The notes beneath the pieces were generated by a model. That model did no database searches and was not told the DNA's origin. It saw only the letters and a list, made by a program, of their open reading frames with translations. The position numbers and the translations under genes were made by a program. This document shows positions 1 through 10,164 of a DNA stretch of 64,000 bases, piece after piece (positions within the stretch are counted from its first letter, which is position 1; every line of letters starts with the position of its first letter). This stretch comes from Ralstonia sp. SET104 (lineage in GTDB: Bacteria > Pseudomonadota > Gammaproteobacteria > Burkholderiales > Burkholderiaceae): contig NZ_BHVX01000002.1 of NCBI RefSeq assembly GCF_003851545.1, positions 248,001-312,000 on the forward strand, written 5' to 3'.

Positions 1-300
1 GTCACGGGAATGGCCTGGGGGCTGGTGCCGTGCGGCATGGTGTATGGCGCACTGGCTGTGGCGTTGTTGGCAGGCAACGCTGCCTCGGGAGCCGTCGTCA
101 TGCTCGCCTTTGGTGCGGGCACGCTTCCGAATCTTCTGATGATGTCCGGTTTGGCCGGGTGGCTGCGCGGACTGTCGCGCCGGCGATGGGCGCGTAGCGT
201 GGCCGGTGCCGCCATCGCCGTATTCGGCGTTTGGGGGTTGGTGCACGCGATCTGGCTGCCTGAGATGCTTAACGCACACGGCTTTTGTCTGGTGCTGTAG
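1..300 (+). CDS. TauE/SafE-like membrane protein, 3' end only
   Basis: The reading frame is already open at base 1 and stops at 298-300, so only the last 99 codons of a longer gene are seen. The visible part has hydrophobic stretches separated by a short basic loop (residues with RGLSRRRWARS), and a GLVPCGMVYGAL segment. That Pro-Cys-Gly motif in a membrane helix is typical of the sulfite exporter TauE/SafE or UreH-like family, which are inner-membrane proteins often found near cytochrome oxidase assembly genes. The start, the upstream operon and the substrate cannot be judged from this fragment. Confidence 0.75.
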   Translation, partial: VTGMAWGLVPCGMVYGALAVALLAGNAASGAVVMLAFGAGTLPNLLMMSGLAGWLRGLSRRRWARSVAGAAIAVFGVWGLVHAIWLPEMLNAHGFCLVL

Positions 301-786
301 CCGTTTAAAGCGCGCCCAGATCGTTATCCAGTCTGGGAGGGGGTGCTAGGACATCTTCCCGGTTGCGGCGCCGCGCGAAATTGCCCTACAATCGACAACA
401 ATTCGATTCGCCACCCGCGCAACTCAACAATCCCAAGCGCGGCGCCAAGCGATGCCATCCAGCGGTAGAGTCACCCTGGACAGTCGATTCGGGCGAGCTG
501 CCTTCTTCGTTGGCGGTCGTTCGGTGCAGTATCCGTCCCCATGGCGGCGGAAGAAATTGCCCTTGTGGTGCCTGACCGGCACCGGATCAACTCGCTCCTC
601 CGGCCCTACTTTGCGGGCACAGCCACTGCGTTTTGGTGCAGGGCCCAATTGAATCAATGGGCCTTTGTGCGCCGGGCCCGGGCGGGCAACAGCATTCAGA
701 AATGCCGCGTGCTTCGCGGCGGGACGACAAACCTCAAGCGTGACGGCGACTGGCCGAGCGCGAGCAATGACGAGCCGCTCAACCCG
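301..786. other. Long non-coding leader upstream of scpB
   Basis: This 486-base gap has no recognisable gene. Open frames cross it but none resembles a known family, and the frame that runs into scpB carries a Trp/Arg-rich stretch unlike ScpB N-termini. A sigma-70-like promoter sits at 363-392 (described separately), so scpB may have a leader of almost 400 bases. A short inverted repeat (CCAGA 316-320, TCTGG 332-336) lies just after the preceding gene but has no T run. Confidence 0.5.
363..392 (+). promoter_or_regulatory. Sigma-70-like promoter upstream of scpB
   Basis: TTGCGG (363-368) and TACAAT (387-392) are separated by 18 bases. Five of six bases match the -10 consensus and four of six the -35. 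It is the best promoter match in the gap before scpB. Confidence 0.45.
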
Positions 787-1629
787 ATGAATACCCAAGA
801 GGCGAAAATCGTCCTCGAGACCGCGCTGATCTGCGCGCAGGACCCGTTGCGAGTCAATGACTTGCGCAAGCTGTTCGACGAAGATGTTTCGGCCGACACG
901 ATCCGTGTGCTGCTCGAAGAGCTGCGCCAGGACTGGCTGAATCGCGGTGTGGAGCTGGTTGCGCTTGCCTCCGGGTGGCGCCTGCAGAGCCGCCCCGAGA
1001 TGCGTGTGTATCTCGATCGTCTGCATCCGGAAAAGCCGCCCAAGTACTCGCGCGCAGTGATGGAAACGCTGGCGATTATTTCGTATCGCCAGCCGGTCAC
1101 CCGCGGCGATATTGAAGACATTCGCGGCGTTACGGTCAACACGCAGATCATCAAGCAGATTGAAGACCGTGGCTGGATCGAAGTCATCGGCCATCGTGAC
1201 GTGCCGGGCCGCCCGGCGCTGTATGCGACGACCAAGCAGTTTCTTGACGACCTGGGCTTGCGCTCGCTCGACGAACTGCCGCCGCTGGAAGATGCCCGCG
1301 CGCAGGCGCAGGCGAGCCTGCTGGAGCAGGGCGCCATCGAGTTCGAGGGCGGTGCAATTGCGGTGGAAGAACTGACCACGCTGGTCAATGAGGCGCCGGA
1401 AGGTGCCGAAAGCGCGGGAGTTCCGGCCGCAGGCGCGACCGAATCGCCGGTCGACAACGCTTCCATTGAAGCCGTCGCCGATACACAAGCGCAGCCTGAG
1501 GTGATGTCGGCCGACGAGCCCGCGCTGGAAACCGAGTCGCAAGCGGTGAATGCGAACGAGGTTGCGCCGGAAGGCGAACACAAAACACCGGCCGAGCCGC
1601 CTGCGGCTCCCGTTAACGAGCATTCGTAA
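787..1629 (+). CDS. scpB: ScpB, segregation and condensation protein B
   Basis: The 280-residue product is the winged-helix kleisin partner that works with ScpA and SMC in chromosome condensation and segregation. The conserved core runs from about residue 1 to 190. It includes the family segment [20 protein letters not shown] and the [20 protein letters not shown] region. From about residue 193 to the end there is an acidic, Ala/Glu/Pro-rich tail of low complexity, common in betaproteobacterial ScpB. I chose ATG at 787 because the family similarity begins there ([14 protein letters not shown]); the frame is open further upstream to 541 but that part looks non-coding. No good Shine-Dalgarno sequence precedes it. 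rluB follows 57 bases later in the same direction. scpA is not in this window. Confidence 0.93.
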   Translation: MNTQEAKIVLETALICAQDPLRVNDLRKLFDEDVSADTIRVLLEELRQDWLNRGVELVALASGWRLQSRPEMRVYLDRLHPEKPPKYSRAVMETLAIISYRQPVTRGDIEDIRGVTVNTQIIKQIEDRGWIEVIGHRDVPGRPALYATTKQFLDDLGLRSLDELPPLEDARAQAQASLLEQGAIEFEGGAIAVEELTTLVNEAPEGAESAGVPAAGATESPVDNASIEAVADTQAQPEVMSADEPALETESQAVNANEVAPEGEHKTPAEPPAAPVNEHS

Positions 1630-1686
1630 CACCATGCCAGCCGCGCAGTTGGCGCATGGCCTGAACCCCTAGATTTGAAAGACGTT

Positions 1687-3519
1687 GTGAGTACTCAGCC
1701 AGATTCCATGGATACACGTATGCCGGCCGACGCCGACGCTCAGCCGCCCCGCCAAGACGGCGGCGATGGGACCGAGGCCGCGCCTCGTCGCAAGGGATTG
1801 CGCCGGGGCCTGCGCAACCTCGTGGCTTCGCGCCGCCCGCAGCAGGACGGTCGCCCCGAAGGCGAAGCCGCTGAGGCGGGTAGGGCGGATGCCGGCCAGC
1901 CAGCGCAGCCGCGCAAGAGCCGCGCGCCGCGGGCGCGCAAGCCGAAGGAGGTAGCGGGCGAGCCTGCGGTCGTTGCTGCAGAAGGCGCCGCGCCAGTTGA
2001 ACAAGTGCCGGCAGAGGGCCAAGGCGAGAGACGCGGCCCGCGTGGACGTTTTGGCAAGAATCGCCCCCGTCAGGGCGAAGGCCAGCCAGCGGAACGTGCC
2101 GAACGTGCTGAGCGGACAGAAGGCGCCAGCGGCAGGAATGCCAATGCTGGCGGGCGAGGCAAGCCGCAGAACCGCAATGAAAACCGCAACGGCAAGCCGC
2201 AAGGCAAGGCTGGTGGCCCCAATCAGAATCGCGGTGGCACGGGTCCGAAGGGTGCAAAGGGTTCCGAAGATGTCTTCCAGTACGTGATTTCCGGTGCGTA
2301 CGATACAGAAGCCGACACCGGCGGCGCATCGCAGCCCTCCAAAGCGCGCGAACTGACCTCTGACGATGACGCGCCCAAGCTGCACAAGATCCTGGCTGAC
2401 GCCGGGCTCGGCTCGCGCCGCGACATGGAAGACCTGATCCTGCAAGGCCGTGTTTCCGTGAATGGCCTGCCGGCGCACATCGGCCAGCGCATTCTTGCCA
2501 CCGACCAGGTCCGCGTGAATGGCAAGCTGATCCAGCGCAAGCTGCCCAACAAGCCGCCGCGCGTACTGCTGTACCACAAGCCGTCGGGCGAGATCGTCAG
2601 CCAGTCCGATCCTGAAGGTCGCCCGACCGTGTTCGATGCGCTCCCGCGCATGAAGACCGGCAAGTGGGTCGCCGTCGGTCGTTTGGACTTCAATACCGAA
2701 GGCCTGCTGATCTTCACGACTTCCGGTGATATCGCCAACCGCTTTATGCACCCGCGCTATGGCGTCGAGCGTGAATATGCGGTGCGCACGCTGGGCGAGC
2801 TTGCCGAGACCGACCGTCAGAAACTGCTGCACGGTATTCCGCTCCAGGACGGCGAAGCCAACTTCCTGCGCTGCGTTGATGGCGGCGGTGAAGGCGTCAA
2901 CCACTGGTACCACGTCGCCCTGACCGAAGGGCGTAACCGCGAGGTGCGGCGCATGTTCGAGGCGGTCAATCTGACCGTGTCGCGCCTGATTCGTACGCGC
3001 TATGGCAGCTTCGTACTGCCGCGCGGTCTCAAGCGCGGCCGCTGGCAAGAGGTGTCGGCCGAGGATGTGCGTACGCTGATGGGCACGCTGGGCATGAAGG
3101 TGCCGACGGCCAGCTCAGGCGGGCAGGATCGCCAGGGCAACCGTCGCCGCGGCCCCGCGCCGGTACTGATGGGGCCGATGTCGTCGGGCTTTACCGGCGA
3201 AGCAAACTTCCAGTCACGCGGCATGGGGGTTGAAAATGGCAACCGCGTGCAACCCGCGCAGCGCCGCCAGTCCAATCCGCGTCAGCCGGATCCGATGCAA
3301 ACATCAATGGGCTACATCAATGTGGGTGGCCCGACCACGCTGACAGCGCGCACCCGCACGGGTGACCGCGCGAACGGCCGTGGCGGTGCAGGGGCTGGTG
3401 GTGGCATGCGTGATGGCAACCGCGCGCCCGGCAACAAGCGTCCCGGAAAGGGTGGTGGCGGCATGCCGAACGGCAACAAGGCGCCGCGCAGTGGTGCCAA
3501 ACGCGGCGGTAAGCGCTGA
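1687..3519 (+). CDS. rluB: 23S rRNA pseudouridine synthase, RluB family
   Basis: The 610-residue product is an RluB/RsuA-type enzyme that converts a uridine of 23S rRNA (U2605 in E. coli) to pseudouridine. An S4 RNA-binding domain lies at about residues 229-275. The catalytic domain follows, with the family motif [12 protein letters not shown] at about 330-341; its Asp is the catalytic residue. E. coli RluB is about 290 residues. The extra length here is an N-terminal 225 residues and a C-terminal 135 residues, both rich in Gly, Asn, Arg, Gln and Ala and very basic. The start is uncertain. GTG 1687 has a GAAAG element just upstream; TTG 1675 and ATG 1708 are in frame too. It follows scpB by 57 bases, a pairing seen in many proteobacteria. 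Confidence 0.93.
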   Translation: MSTQPDSMDTRMPADADAQPPRQDGGDGTEAAPRRKGLRRGLRNLVASRRPQQDGRPEGEAAEAGRADAGQPAQPRKSRAPRARKPKEVAGEPAVVAAEGAAPVEQVPAEGQGERRGPRGRFGKNRPRQGEGQPAERAERAERTEGASGRNANAGGRGKPQNRNENRNGKPQGKAGGPNQNRGGTGPKGAKGSEDVFQYVISGAYDTEADTGGASQPSKARELTSDDDAPKLHKILADAGLGSRRDMEDLILQGRVSVNGLPAHIGQRILATDQVRVNGKLIQRKLPNKPPRVLLYHKPSGEIVSQSDPEGRPTVFDALPRMKTGKWVAVGRLDFNTEGLLIFTTSGDIANRFMHPRYGVEREYAVRTLGELAETDRQKLLHGIPLQDGEANFLRCVDGGGEGVNHWYHVALTEGRNREVRRMFEAVNLTVSRLIRTRYGSFVLPRGLKRGRWQEVSAEDVRTLMGTLGMKVPTASSGGQDRQGNRRRGPAPVLMGPMSSGFTGEANFQSRGMGVENGNRVQPAQRRQSNPRQPDPMQTSMGYINVGGPTTLTARTRTGDRANGRGGAGAGGGMRDGNRAPGNKRPGKGGGGMPNGNKAPRSGAKRGGKR

Positions 3520-3553
3520 AAATGCGGGCGTTGTGTGCGGCACTCGTCGCAAC

Positions 3554-3586
3554 GCCCCGTTTTGTGGCGGCTTCGGGGCAATTTTT
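3554..3586 (+). terminator. Possible terminator after rluB
   Basis: GCCCCG (3554-3559) pairs with CGGGGC (3574-3579) across a 14-base loop, followed by AATTTTT. The stem is short, so this is a modest intrinsic terminator. It also overlaps the -35 region of the next promoter. Confidence 0.5.
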
Positions 3587-3613
3587 GCGTTTTGCCTCAA
3601 GGCGTATTACAAT
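3585..3613 (+). promoter_or_regulatory. Promoter of the rimP-nusA-infB operon
   Basis: TTGCGT (3585-3590), a 17-base spacer and TACAAT (3608-3613). This is the clearest sigma-70-like promoter ahead of rimP and predicts a leader of about 105 bases. Confidence 0.6.
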
Positions 3614-3634
3614 GTGAGTCTAATCAAAAGTCAT

Positions 3635-3693
3635 CCTGCAGAAGATAAGCGAATGATATGGGCGTTGCGCCCATTTTTTTTTGCTTCAGCAGG
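3635..3693 (+). promoter_or_regulatory. rimP leader hairpin terminator / candidate attenuator
   Basis: ATGGGCG (3658-3664) pairs perfectly with CGCCCAT (3668-3674) over a three-base loop and runs into nine T residues (3674-3682). This is a textbook intrinsic terminator placed between the operon promoter and rimP. The flanks 3635-3644 (CCTGCAGAAG) and 3684-3693 (CTTCAGCAGG) can also pair with nine of ten bases, enclosing the hairpin. Terminators in front of nusA operons are known to be read through under NusA control in E. coli; that the same happens here is inferred. Confidence 0.65.
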
Positions 3694-3725
3694 TTGGCCA
3701 TACCGGGAAATTCTTCAGGAAAAAC

Positions 3726-4214
3726 GTGCATCTGACTGATCTGATTGAAAAAACCCTCACCGCCATGGGTTACGAGCTGGTGGAAGTGGAACGCGCGCCG
3801 GCTGGGTTGCTGCGCGTGTATATCGATCAGGCAGAGAATGGCATCGTCATTGAAGATTGCGAGAAGGTGAGCCATCAGCTCACGCGCGTGTTCGAAGTTG
3901 AGAACGTCAACTACGAACGGCTGGAAGTGTCGTCGCCGGGGCTTGACCGCCCGCTGCGCACGCTGGCCGATTTCACGCGCTTCGCCGGCCTTGAGGTCAA
4001 GGTGACGCTGCGCTTGCCTGTCGGCGGGCAAAAGAATTTCACGGGAATCATTCAGGCTCCGACAGGGGAGCCAAGCCAGGAACGAATCGGCCTCGAGTTT
4101 GAGGGCAAGGAAGGCCCCGCGCTGCTGGAATTCACACTGTCGGAACTCGACCGTGCCCGGCTGGTGCCCGTGCTGGACTTCAAAGGAAATCGAAACAAAG
4201 GGAACAAGCAATGA
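3726..4214 (+). CDS. rimP: Ribosome maturation factor RimP
   Basis: The 162-residue cytoplasmic protein assists 30S subunit maturation. It shows the family layout: an N-terminal domain with [20 protein letters not shown] (about residues 14-33), the conserved [10 protein letters not shown] stretch (about 66-75) and a C-terminal SH3-like beta domain. Its length matches RimP proteins of betaproteobacteria (150-165 residues). I chose GTG 3726 because similarity starts there ([11 protein letters not shown]) and CAGGA lies six bases upstream. The open frame extends further upstream through the leader terminator, which cannot be coding. The stop codon overlaps the nusA start by four bases (ATGA), so the two are translationally coupled. 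Confidence 0.94.
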   Translation: MHLTDLIEKTLTAMGYELVEVERAPAGLLRVYIDQAENGIVIEDCEKVSHQLTRVFEVENVNYERLEVSSPGLDRPLRTLADFTRFAGLEVKVTLRLPVGGQKNFTGIIQAPTGEPSQERIGLEFEGKEGPALLEFTLSELDRARLVPVLDFKGNRNKGNKQ

Positions 4215-5686
4215 GCCGCGAAGTTCTGTTGCTCGTCGATGCGCTTGCGCGCGAAAAAAACGTCGACAAGGATGTGGTGTTCGGGGCGCTGGAGGCCGCA
4301 TTGGCTTCCGCGACCAAGAAGCGCTTTGAAGAAGACGTGGATGTGCGCGTGGCGATCGACCGTGAGTCGGGCGAACACGAAACCTTCCGTCGCTGGCTCG
4401 TCGTTCCCGACGATGCAGGCCTGCAGGAGCCGGACAAGCAGATTCTGTTGTTCGAAGCCAAAGAACAGGACGCTGACATCGATGTCGACGACTTCGTCGA
4501 AGAGCAGATCGAATCGGTCGAGTTCGGCCGCATCGGCGCGCAGGCCGCCAAGCAGGTGATCCTGCAGCGCATCCGCGATGCCGAGCGCGAGCAGATCCTG
4601 AACGACTATCTGGATCGTGGCGAAAAGGTCATGACCGGCACGATCAAGCGCGCCGACAAGAAGGGTTTGATCGTTGAGACCGGTCGCGTTGAAGCGCTGC
4701 TGGCCCGCGACCAGATGATCCCGAAGGAAAACTTGCGCACGGGCGACCGCGTTCGCGCGTACATCCTGAATGTCGACCGTACTGCACGCGGCCCGCAGAT
4801 CGAACTCTCGCGCACCTGCCCCGACTTCCTGATCAAGCTCTTCGAGAACGAAGTGCCGGAAATGGAACAAGGTCTGCTGGAGATCAAGGCAGCCGCGCGT
4901 GACCCCGGCGTGCGTGCGAAAATCGCGGTCGTTGCACACGACAAGCGCATCGACCCGATCGGCACCTGTGTCGGCGTGCGTGGCACGCGCGTGACGGCTG
5001 TACGCAATGAAGTGGGTGGCGAAGCTGTGGACATCGTGCTGTGGTCGGAAGACCCGGCGCAGTTCGTAATCGGCGCGCTGGCACCGGCGCAAGTGCAGTC
5101 CATCGTCGTGGACGAGGAAAAGCACAGCATGGATGTGGTGGTCGACGAGGAAAACCTCGCCGTGGCCATCGGTCGTAGCGGCCAGAACGTTCGCCTGGCG
5201 TCGGAGTTGACTGGGTGGCAGATCAACATCATGACGCCGGCCGAGTCTGCACAGAAGCAAGCTGAAGAAAGCTCCGTCGTTCGCCAGTTGTTCATGGCGA
5301 AGCTGGACGTGGACGAAGAGGTTGCCGACATCCTGATCGAAGAGGGCTTCAGCTCGCTCGAAGAAGTGGCCTATGTGCCGCTGCAGGAAATGCTGGAAAT
5401 CGAGGCGTTCGACGAAGACACCGTCAACGAGCTGCGCAATCGCGCTCGCGACGTGTTGTTGACGATGGAGCTGGCAAAGGAAGAAAAGGTCGAGAAGGTG
5501 TCGCAAGACCTGCGCGACCTCGAGGGGCTGACCCCGGAGCTGATCGGCAAGCTGGCCGAGGGGAACATCCAGACGCGTGACGACTTGGCCGAGCTGGCCG
5601 TCGACGAACTGGTCGAAATGACCGGTGTCGACGAAGAACAAGCCAAGGCGCTGATCATGAAGGCGCGTGAACACTGGTTTTCGTGA
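4211..5686 (+). CDS. nusA: Transcription termination/antitermination factor NusA
   Basis: The 491-residue protein binds RNA polymerase and controls pausing, termination and antitermination. The N-terminal polymerase-binding domain is at about residues 1-125, followed by an S1 domain (about 130-200) and two KH domains (about 230-345). These contain [21 protein letters not shown] and [15 protein letters not shown]. Two acidic helix-hairpin-helix repeats fill 360-490, as in the E. coli protein of 495 residues. It overlaps rimP by four bases and precedes infB by 62 bases. In E. coli the operon is autoregulated by NusA; the terminator in the rimP leader is a plausible site for that here. Confidence 0.97.
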   Translation: MSREVLLLVDALAREKNVDKDVVFGALEAALASATKKRFEEDVDVRVAIDRESGEHETFRRWLVVPDDAGLQEPDKQILLFEAKEQDADIDVDDFVEEQIESVEFGRIGAQAAKQVILQRIRDAEREQILNDYLDRGEKVMTGTIKRADKKGLIVETGRVEALLARDQMIPKENLRTGDRVRAYILNVDRTARGPQIELSRTCPDFLIKLFENEVPEMEQGLLEIKAAARDPGVRAKIAVVAHDKRIDPIGTCVGVRGTRVTAVRNEVGGEAVDIVLWSEDPAQFVIGALAPAQVQSIVVDEEKHSMDVVVDEENLAVAIGRSGQNVRLASELTGWQINIMTPAESAQKQAEESSVVRQLFMAKLDVDEEVADILIEEGFSSLEEVAYVPLQEMLEIEAFDEDTVNELRNRARDVLLTMELAKEEKVEKVSQDLRDLEGLTPELIGKLAEGNIQTRDDLAELAVDELVEMTGVDEEQAKALIMKAREHWFS

Positions 5687-5748
5687 GTCGCATAAGCGTT
5701 GATCGTTTATCGGAATCCTCACTGAAACCAAGCATCGAAAGGGTTTGA

Positions 5749-8643
5749 ATGGCAAGCACAACAGTTGCCCAACTCGCTGGCGAATTGAACCGTAGCGCTT
5801 CGGCGCTGCTGGAACAATTGCAGGCCGCGGGCGTGCAAAAGGCGACGCCGGAAGACGTCATCACCGAATCGGACAAGACCCGTCTGCTCGACTATCTCAA
5901 GCGAGCTCACGGTAGCGCCGAGGATGGCGCGCGCAAGAAGATCACGATCACCAAACGCGAAACCAGCGAAATCCGCCAGGCGGATGCCACCGGCAAGACG
6001 CGCACCGTGCAAGTGGAAGTCAAGAAGAAGCGCGTGCTGGTCAAGCGTGATGAACCGAACGCGGCGCAGGTTGAATCGGAGGCCGCAGAGGAGACTCCGG
6101 TCGTCGATGCCGAGGAGGTCGCGCGTCGCGAGGAAGAACAACGCCGTCAGGCCGAATTGCTGGCCCGCCAGGAAGCCGAACTGAAGGCGCGTCAGGAAGC
6201 AATGGAACGCGAGGAGGCCGAGCGCCGCGCTCGCCAGGAAGCCGCTGAAGCCGAGCAGAAGCGTCAGGCTGAACTCGCCGCCAAGAAGGCGGAAGAGGAA
6301 GCTGTTGCTGCCCGTGCTGCCGCTGAAGCGTCGGATGAAGCCCCGCGCCGCAAGGCCGAGGAAGACGCCGCACGTCTGGCAAGCGAGCGCGAAGCCGCGC
6401 AGAAGGCTGCTGACGAAGCGCGCGTTGCCGCTGACAAGATCAAGGCTGAGGAAGACGCCGCGCGCAAGCGCCGCGAAGCTGCCGAAGCCGAAGCTCGCGC
6501 CATCCGTGAAATGATGAGCGCCCCGGCACGCGTGCTGAAGACGCCCGCCGAGCGCAAGGCTGAAGAGGTTAAGAAGGCCGAGCAATCGGGCACGCTGCAC
6601 AAGCCGGTCAAGCCGGCTGGAGAAGCGCGTCCGGCTGCGGCTGCCAAGAAGCCGGCGGCTCCGGCTCCCGCTGCTGCTGCACCGAGTTCACCGTCCGGCG
6701 ACAAGAAGGGCGGTCGCGGCAAGTCGGGCTGGCAGGACGACAACCGTACCGGTAAACGTGGTGGCCTGAAAACGCGCGGTGACACCGGCGGTGGTGCCGA
6801 CGGCTGGCGTTCCGGCTCTAAGGGGGGGCGCAACCGGCATGGCGACGACAATCGCAATGCCTTCCAGGCCCCGACCGAGCCGGTCGTGCGCGAGGTGCAC
6901 GTGCCGGAAACCATTTCTGTGGCCGATTTGGCGCACAAGATGTCGGTCAAGGCAGCCGAGGTCATCAAGCAGATGATGAAGCTCGGTCAGATGGTCACGA
7001 TCAACCAGGTGCTGGACCAGGAGACCGCGATGATCGTGGTCGAAGAAATGGGCCACCAGGCGGTCGCGGCCAAGCTGGACGATCCGGAAGCGTTGCTGAT
7101 TGGCGGCGTTGAAGAACCGGCGAATGCCGAAGCCGAAACCCGTCCGCCGGTCGTGACTGTCATGGGTCACGTTGACCATGGCAAGACCTCGCTGCTGGAC
7201 TACATTCGTCGCGCCAAGGTTGCGGCGGGCGAAGCTGGCGGCATCACGCAGCACATTGGCGCGTATCACGTCGAGACCGATCGCGGCGTCATCACCTTCC
7301 TGGACACCCCGGGTCACGAGGCCTTTACGGCCATGCGTGCACGTGGTGCCAAGGCGACCGACATCGTGATTCTGGTGGTGGCGGCAGATGATGGCGTCAT
7401 GCCGCAGACGAAGGAAGCCATTGCGCACGCGAAGGCGGCTGGGGTGCCGATCGTGGTGGCGATCACCAAGGTTGACAAGCCTGAAGCCAACCCCGACCGC
7501 GTCAAGCAGGAACTGGTGGCTGAGAGCGTGATTCCGGAAGAGTACGGCGGTGATGTGCCGTTCGTGCCGGTGTCGGCCAAGACTGGCCAAGGCATCGACA
7601 GCCTGCTGGAAAACGTGCTGCTGCAAGCCGAAGTGCTGGAACTGAAGGCACCGGTCAACGCGCCGGCCAAGGGTCTGGTGGTGGAAGCGCAACTGGACAA
7701 GGGCAAGGGCCCGATCGCTACGGTGCTGGTGCAGAGCGGTACGCTCAAGCGCGGCGATGTGGTGCTCGCGGGCACAGCCTATGGCCGGGTTCGTGCCATG
7801 CTGGACGAAAACGGCAAGTCGGCCAAGGAAGCCGGTCCGTCGATTCCGGTGGAAATCCAGGGTCTGTCGGAAGTGCCGGGCGCTGGCGAAGAAGTGCTGG
7901 TGCTGCCGGACGAGCGCAAGGCGCGCGAAATCGCGCTGTTCCGCCAAGGCAAGTTCCGTGATGTGAAGCTGGCGCGTCAACAGGCTGCCAAGCTGGAAAA
8001 CATGCTGGAGCAGATGAGCGAAGGCGACGTGAAGTCGCTGCCGCTGATCATCAAGGCCGACGTGCAGGGTTCGCAGGAAGCCTTGGTGCACTCGCTGCAG
8101 AAGCTGTCGACCGACGAAGTGCGTGTGCAGGTTGTGCACGCTGCCGTGGGCGGTATCACCGAGTCGGACGTCAACCTGGCAACTGCGTCGAAGGCCGTCA
8201 TCATCGGCTTCAACACGCGGGCCGATGCGGGCGCACGCAAGCTGGCCGAGCATCAGGGCATCGACATTCGCTACTACAACATCATCTATGACGCTGTGGA
8301 TGAGGTGAAGGCTGCGATGTCGGGCATGCTGTCGCCGGAAAAGCGCGAGGAGACGACGGGCCTTGTCGAGGTGCGTCAGGTCTTCCACGTGCCGAAGGTT
8401 GGCGCGGTGGCTGGTTGTATGGTGCTGGACGGCTTCGTCAAGCGCAATTCGCTGGTGCGGGTGCTGCGTGCGAACGTGGTCATCTTCTCCGGCGAACTCG
8501 ATTCGCTCAAGCGCTTCAAGGACGATGTGAAGGAAGTGAAGCAAGGCTTCGAATGCGGCCTGTCGATCAAGAACTTCAACGACGTTCAGGAAGGCGATCA
8601 ACTCGAGATCTACGAGATCACCGAGGTGGCGCGTACGCTGTAA
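5749..8643 (+). CDS. infB: Translation initiation factor IF-2
   Basis: The 964-residue GTPase recruits formylmethionyl-tRNA to the 30S subunit and promotes subunit joining. An IF2_N domain starts at residue 1 ([20 protein letters not shown]). A long charged helix rich in Glu, Ala, Arg and Lys covers about 95-290, followed by a Gly-rich linker and a second IF2_N domain at about 385-435. The G domain follows with GHVDHGKTS (G1, about residues 473-481), DTPGHEAF (G3) and TKVDKP (G4), then domains II-IV ending in [12 protein letters not shown]. The size is typical for betaproteobacteria, longer than the 890 residues of E. coli because of the linker. It follows nusA in the canonical order. Confidence 0.98.
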   Translation: MASTTVAQLAGELNRSASALLEQLQAAGVQKATPEDVITESDKTRLLDYLKRAHGSAEDGARKKITITKRETSEIRQADATGKTRTVQVEVKKKRVLVKRDEPNAAQVESEAAEETPVVDAEEVARREEEQRRQAELLARQEAELKARQEAMEREEAERRARQEAAEAEQKRQAELAAKKAEEEAVAARAAAEASDEAPRRKAEEDAARLASEREAAQKAADEARVAADKIKAEEDAARKRREAAEAEARAIREMMSAPARVLKTPAERKAEEVKKAEQSGTLHKPVKPAGEARPAAAAKKPAAPAPAAAAPSSPSGDKKGGRGKSGWQDDNRTGKRGGLKTRGDTGGGADGWRSGSKGGRNRHGDDNRNAFQAPTEPVVREVHVPETISVADLAHKMSVKAAEVIKQMMKLGQMVTINQVLDQETAMIVVEEMGHQAVAAKLDDPEALLIGGVEEPANAEAETRPPVVTVMGHVDHGKTSLLDYIRRAKVAAGEAGGITQHIGAYHVETDRGVITFLDTPGHEAFTAMRARGAKATDIVILVVAADDGVMPQTKEAIAHAKAAGVPIVVAITKVDKPEANPDRVKQELVAESVIPEEYGGDVPFVPVSAKTGQGIDSLLENVLLQAEVLELKAPVNAPAKGLVVEAQLDKGKGPIATVLVQSGTLKRGDVVLAGTAYGRVRAMLDENGKSAKEAGPSIPVEIQGLSEVPGAGEEVLVLPDERKAREIALFRQGKFRDVKLARQQAAKLENMLEQMSEGDVKSLPLIIKADVQGSQEALVHSLQKLSTDEVRVQVVHAAVGGITESDVNLATASKAVIIGFNTRADAGARKLAEHQGIDIRYYNIIYDAVDEVKAAMSGMLSPEKREETTGLVEVRQVFHVPKVGAVAGCMVLDGFVKRNSLVRVLRANVVIFSGELDSLKRFKDDVKEVKQGFECGLSIKNFNDVQEGDQLEIYEITEVARTL

Positions 8644-8769
8644 TACGTTGGCCGGGCGCTGCGGTGTCCGGCTCGACTTTGCGACGGTGGCCCGGGCGCG
8701 TCCCGCGCCACCGTTTTGTCTTTTTGGGCCGGCTGGCGTGTGTCGGCGAGCCTATGTGAGGAACACACT

Positions 8770-9141
8770 ATGCCGAAGAAATCGGGATCGGCCGCTGGCC
8801 GCAACGTGCGTATCGCCGATCAGATCCAGCGTGATCTGGCCGAATTGATCCAGCGCGAAATCAAGAACCCGGCGATGGGCTTGGTGACGCTGCAATCCGT
8901 TACGCTCACGCCGGATTACGCGCACGCCAAGATCTACTTCACGGTGCTGGGTGCCGAACCGGAAGCTGCCGGTGCCATCCTGAATGAGAAGGCGGGCTAC
9001 CTGCATTCGCTGCTGTTCAAGCGCCTGCACATCCACACGGTGCCGACGCTGCACTTCCACTTTGACGGTTCGGTTGAGCGCGGTATCGAGATGTCGCGCC
9101 TGATCGACGAGGCCAACGCCACGCGTGCCAAAGACGATTGA
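8770..9141 (+). CDS. rbfA: Ribosome-binding factor A (RbfA)
   Basis: The 123-residue KH-fold protein binds the 30S subunit near the 5' helix of 16S rRNA during late maturation and in cold adaptation. The family pattern is clear: [20 protein letters not shown] near the N-terminus, then [22 protein letters not shown] and the C-terminal [12 protein letters not shown] stretch. ATG 8770 is chosen because GAGGA (8757-8761) lies upstream and similarity starts there. The frame is open back to 8716 but without family similarity. The stop at 9139-9141 leaves one base before the truB start. Confidence 0.95.
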   Translation: MPKKSGSAAGRNVRIADQIQRDLAELIQREIKNPAMGLVTLQSVTLTPDYAHAKIYFTVLGAEPEAAGAILNEKAGYLHSLLFKRLHIHTVPTLHFHFDGSVERGIEMSRLIDEANATRAKDD

Positions 9142-9142
9142 G

Positions 9143-10099
9143 ATGGCCGAGCAACATGCGCCCAGGCCACAGAAGCCGCCGCGCCGCGATGTGCACGGCG
9201 TGCTGCTGCTGGACAAGCCGATCGGCTGGTCGAGCAACGATGCGCTGATTCGCGCCAAGCGCTTGCTGTGGGCCAAGAAGGCGGGGCATACCGGCACGCT
9301 TGATCCGCTCGCTACGGGCTTGCTGCCGCTGTGTTTTGGCGAGGCGACCAAGTTTTCGCAGGATTTGCTCTACGCGGACAAGACGTACGAAACCGTCGTG
9401 CGTCTTGGTATCAAGACGAGCACCGCGGACGCTGAAGGCGAGGTGCTGAGCGAGCGCCCGGTATCGGTCACGCCGGAGCAACTGCAGGCTGCCGTCGTCC
9501 GCTTTGTCGGCGAGATCGACCAGGTGCCGCCGATGCATTCTGCGCTGAAGAAGGACGGCAAGCCGTTGTACGAATATGCGCGCGCGGGCCAGACCGTGGA
9601 ACGCGCTGCGCGTCGGGTAACGATTCACGCGATTGATGTGCTGGCGACCAACCTGGAATCGGCCGAGCCGACGATCACGTTGCGCGTGTCATGCAGCAAG
9701 GGAACGTACATCCGCACGTTGGGTGAAGACATTGGCGAGGCGCTGGGCTGCGGCGGACATCTGGTGGCACTGCGTCGCACGCAGGTGGGCAACCTGACGC
9801 TGGATGGCGCCGTGACACTCGAATCGTTGGATGCAGCCGCTGACGATGCACGCGCCGCATTGCTGGCGCCGGTCGATGCGCTGTTGCAGACGCTGCCGCG
9901 CGTGGAGCTGGATGCAGATGAGAGCCGCCGCTTCCTGCATGGTCAGCGCTTGCCGTTGCGATTGGCATTGCCGAATGCAGATCAGGTGCGCGTGTACGGC
10001 GTGCGTGACGCGATTGCTTCGGATGCCACTGCTTCGCTGCTCGGTGTGGCTGCTTGGCAAGGCGGTGTGCTGCGGCCGGAGCGGCTCGTGCATCTTTGA
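9143..10099 (+). CDS. truB: tRNA pseudouridine-55 synthase TruB
   Basis: The 318-residue enzyme makes pseudouridine 55 in the T-loop of tRNAs. The signature GHTGTLDPLATGLLPLC (about residues 48-64) contains the catalytic Asp, and the KGTYIRTLGEDIG motif (about 186-198) completes the active site. A C-terminal TruB-type domain follows. The ATG at 9143 comes one base after the rbfA stop, which fits translational coupling; an in-frame start at 9125 would overlap rbfA. This is the last gene of the rimP-truB operon, which ends at a strong terminator shared with the convergent efflux operon. Confidence 0.95.
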   Translation: MAEQHAPRPQKPPRRDVHGVLLLDKPIGWSSNDALIRAKRLLWAKKAGHTGTLDPLATGLLPLCFGEATKFSQDLLYADKTYETVVRLGIKTSTADAEGEVLSERPVSVTPEQLQAAVVRFVGEIDQVPPMHSALKKDGKPLYEYARAGQTVERAARRVTIHAIDVLATNLESAEPTITLRVSCSKGTYIRTLGEDIGEALGCGGHLVALRRTQVGNLTLDGAVTLESLDAAADDARAALLAPVDALLQTLPRVELDADESRRFLHGQRLPLRLALPNADQVRVYGVRDAIASDATASLLGVAAWQGGVLRPERLVHL

Positions 10100-10116
10100 A
10101 CAGATCGATCGGCAAC

Positions 10117-10146
10117 AAAAAGCCACGCAGCTACGCGTGGCTTTTT
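10117..10146. terminator. Bidirectional terminator between truB and the efflux operon
   Basis: AAAAAGCCACGC pairs with GCGTGGCTTTTT over a six-base loop, giving A and T tracts on both sides. It can therefore end transcription from truB on the plus strand and from the MFS gene on the minus strand. Confidence 0.85.
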
Positions 10147-10164
10147 CGTTTGCGCGATCTTTAC

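Noticed and set aside
541-786. N-terminal extension of ScpB from an ATG at 541
   Set aside because: The extra 82 residues are Trp/Arg-rich and do not resemble ScpB; family similarity begins at 787.
424-1635. A 403-codon open frame on the minus strand
   Set aside because: It is fully antisense to scpB, His/Arg-rich with no family similarity; an artefact of high GC.
1669-3048. A 459-codon minus-strand frame opposite rluB
   Set aside because: Shadow of the rluB gene; no recognisable domain.
6688-8601. A 637-codon minus-strand frame opposite infB
   Set aside because: Composition (His/Arg/Leu) is that of an antisense shadow of a conserved gene.
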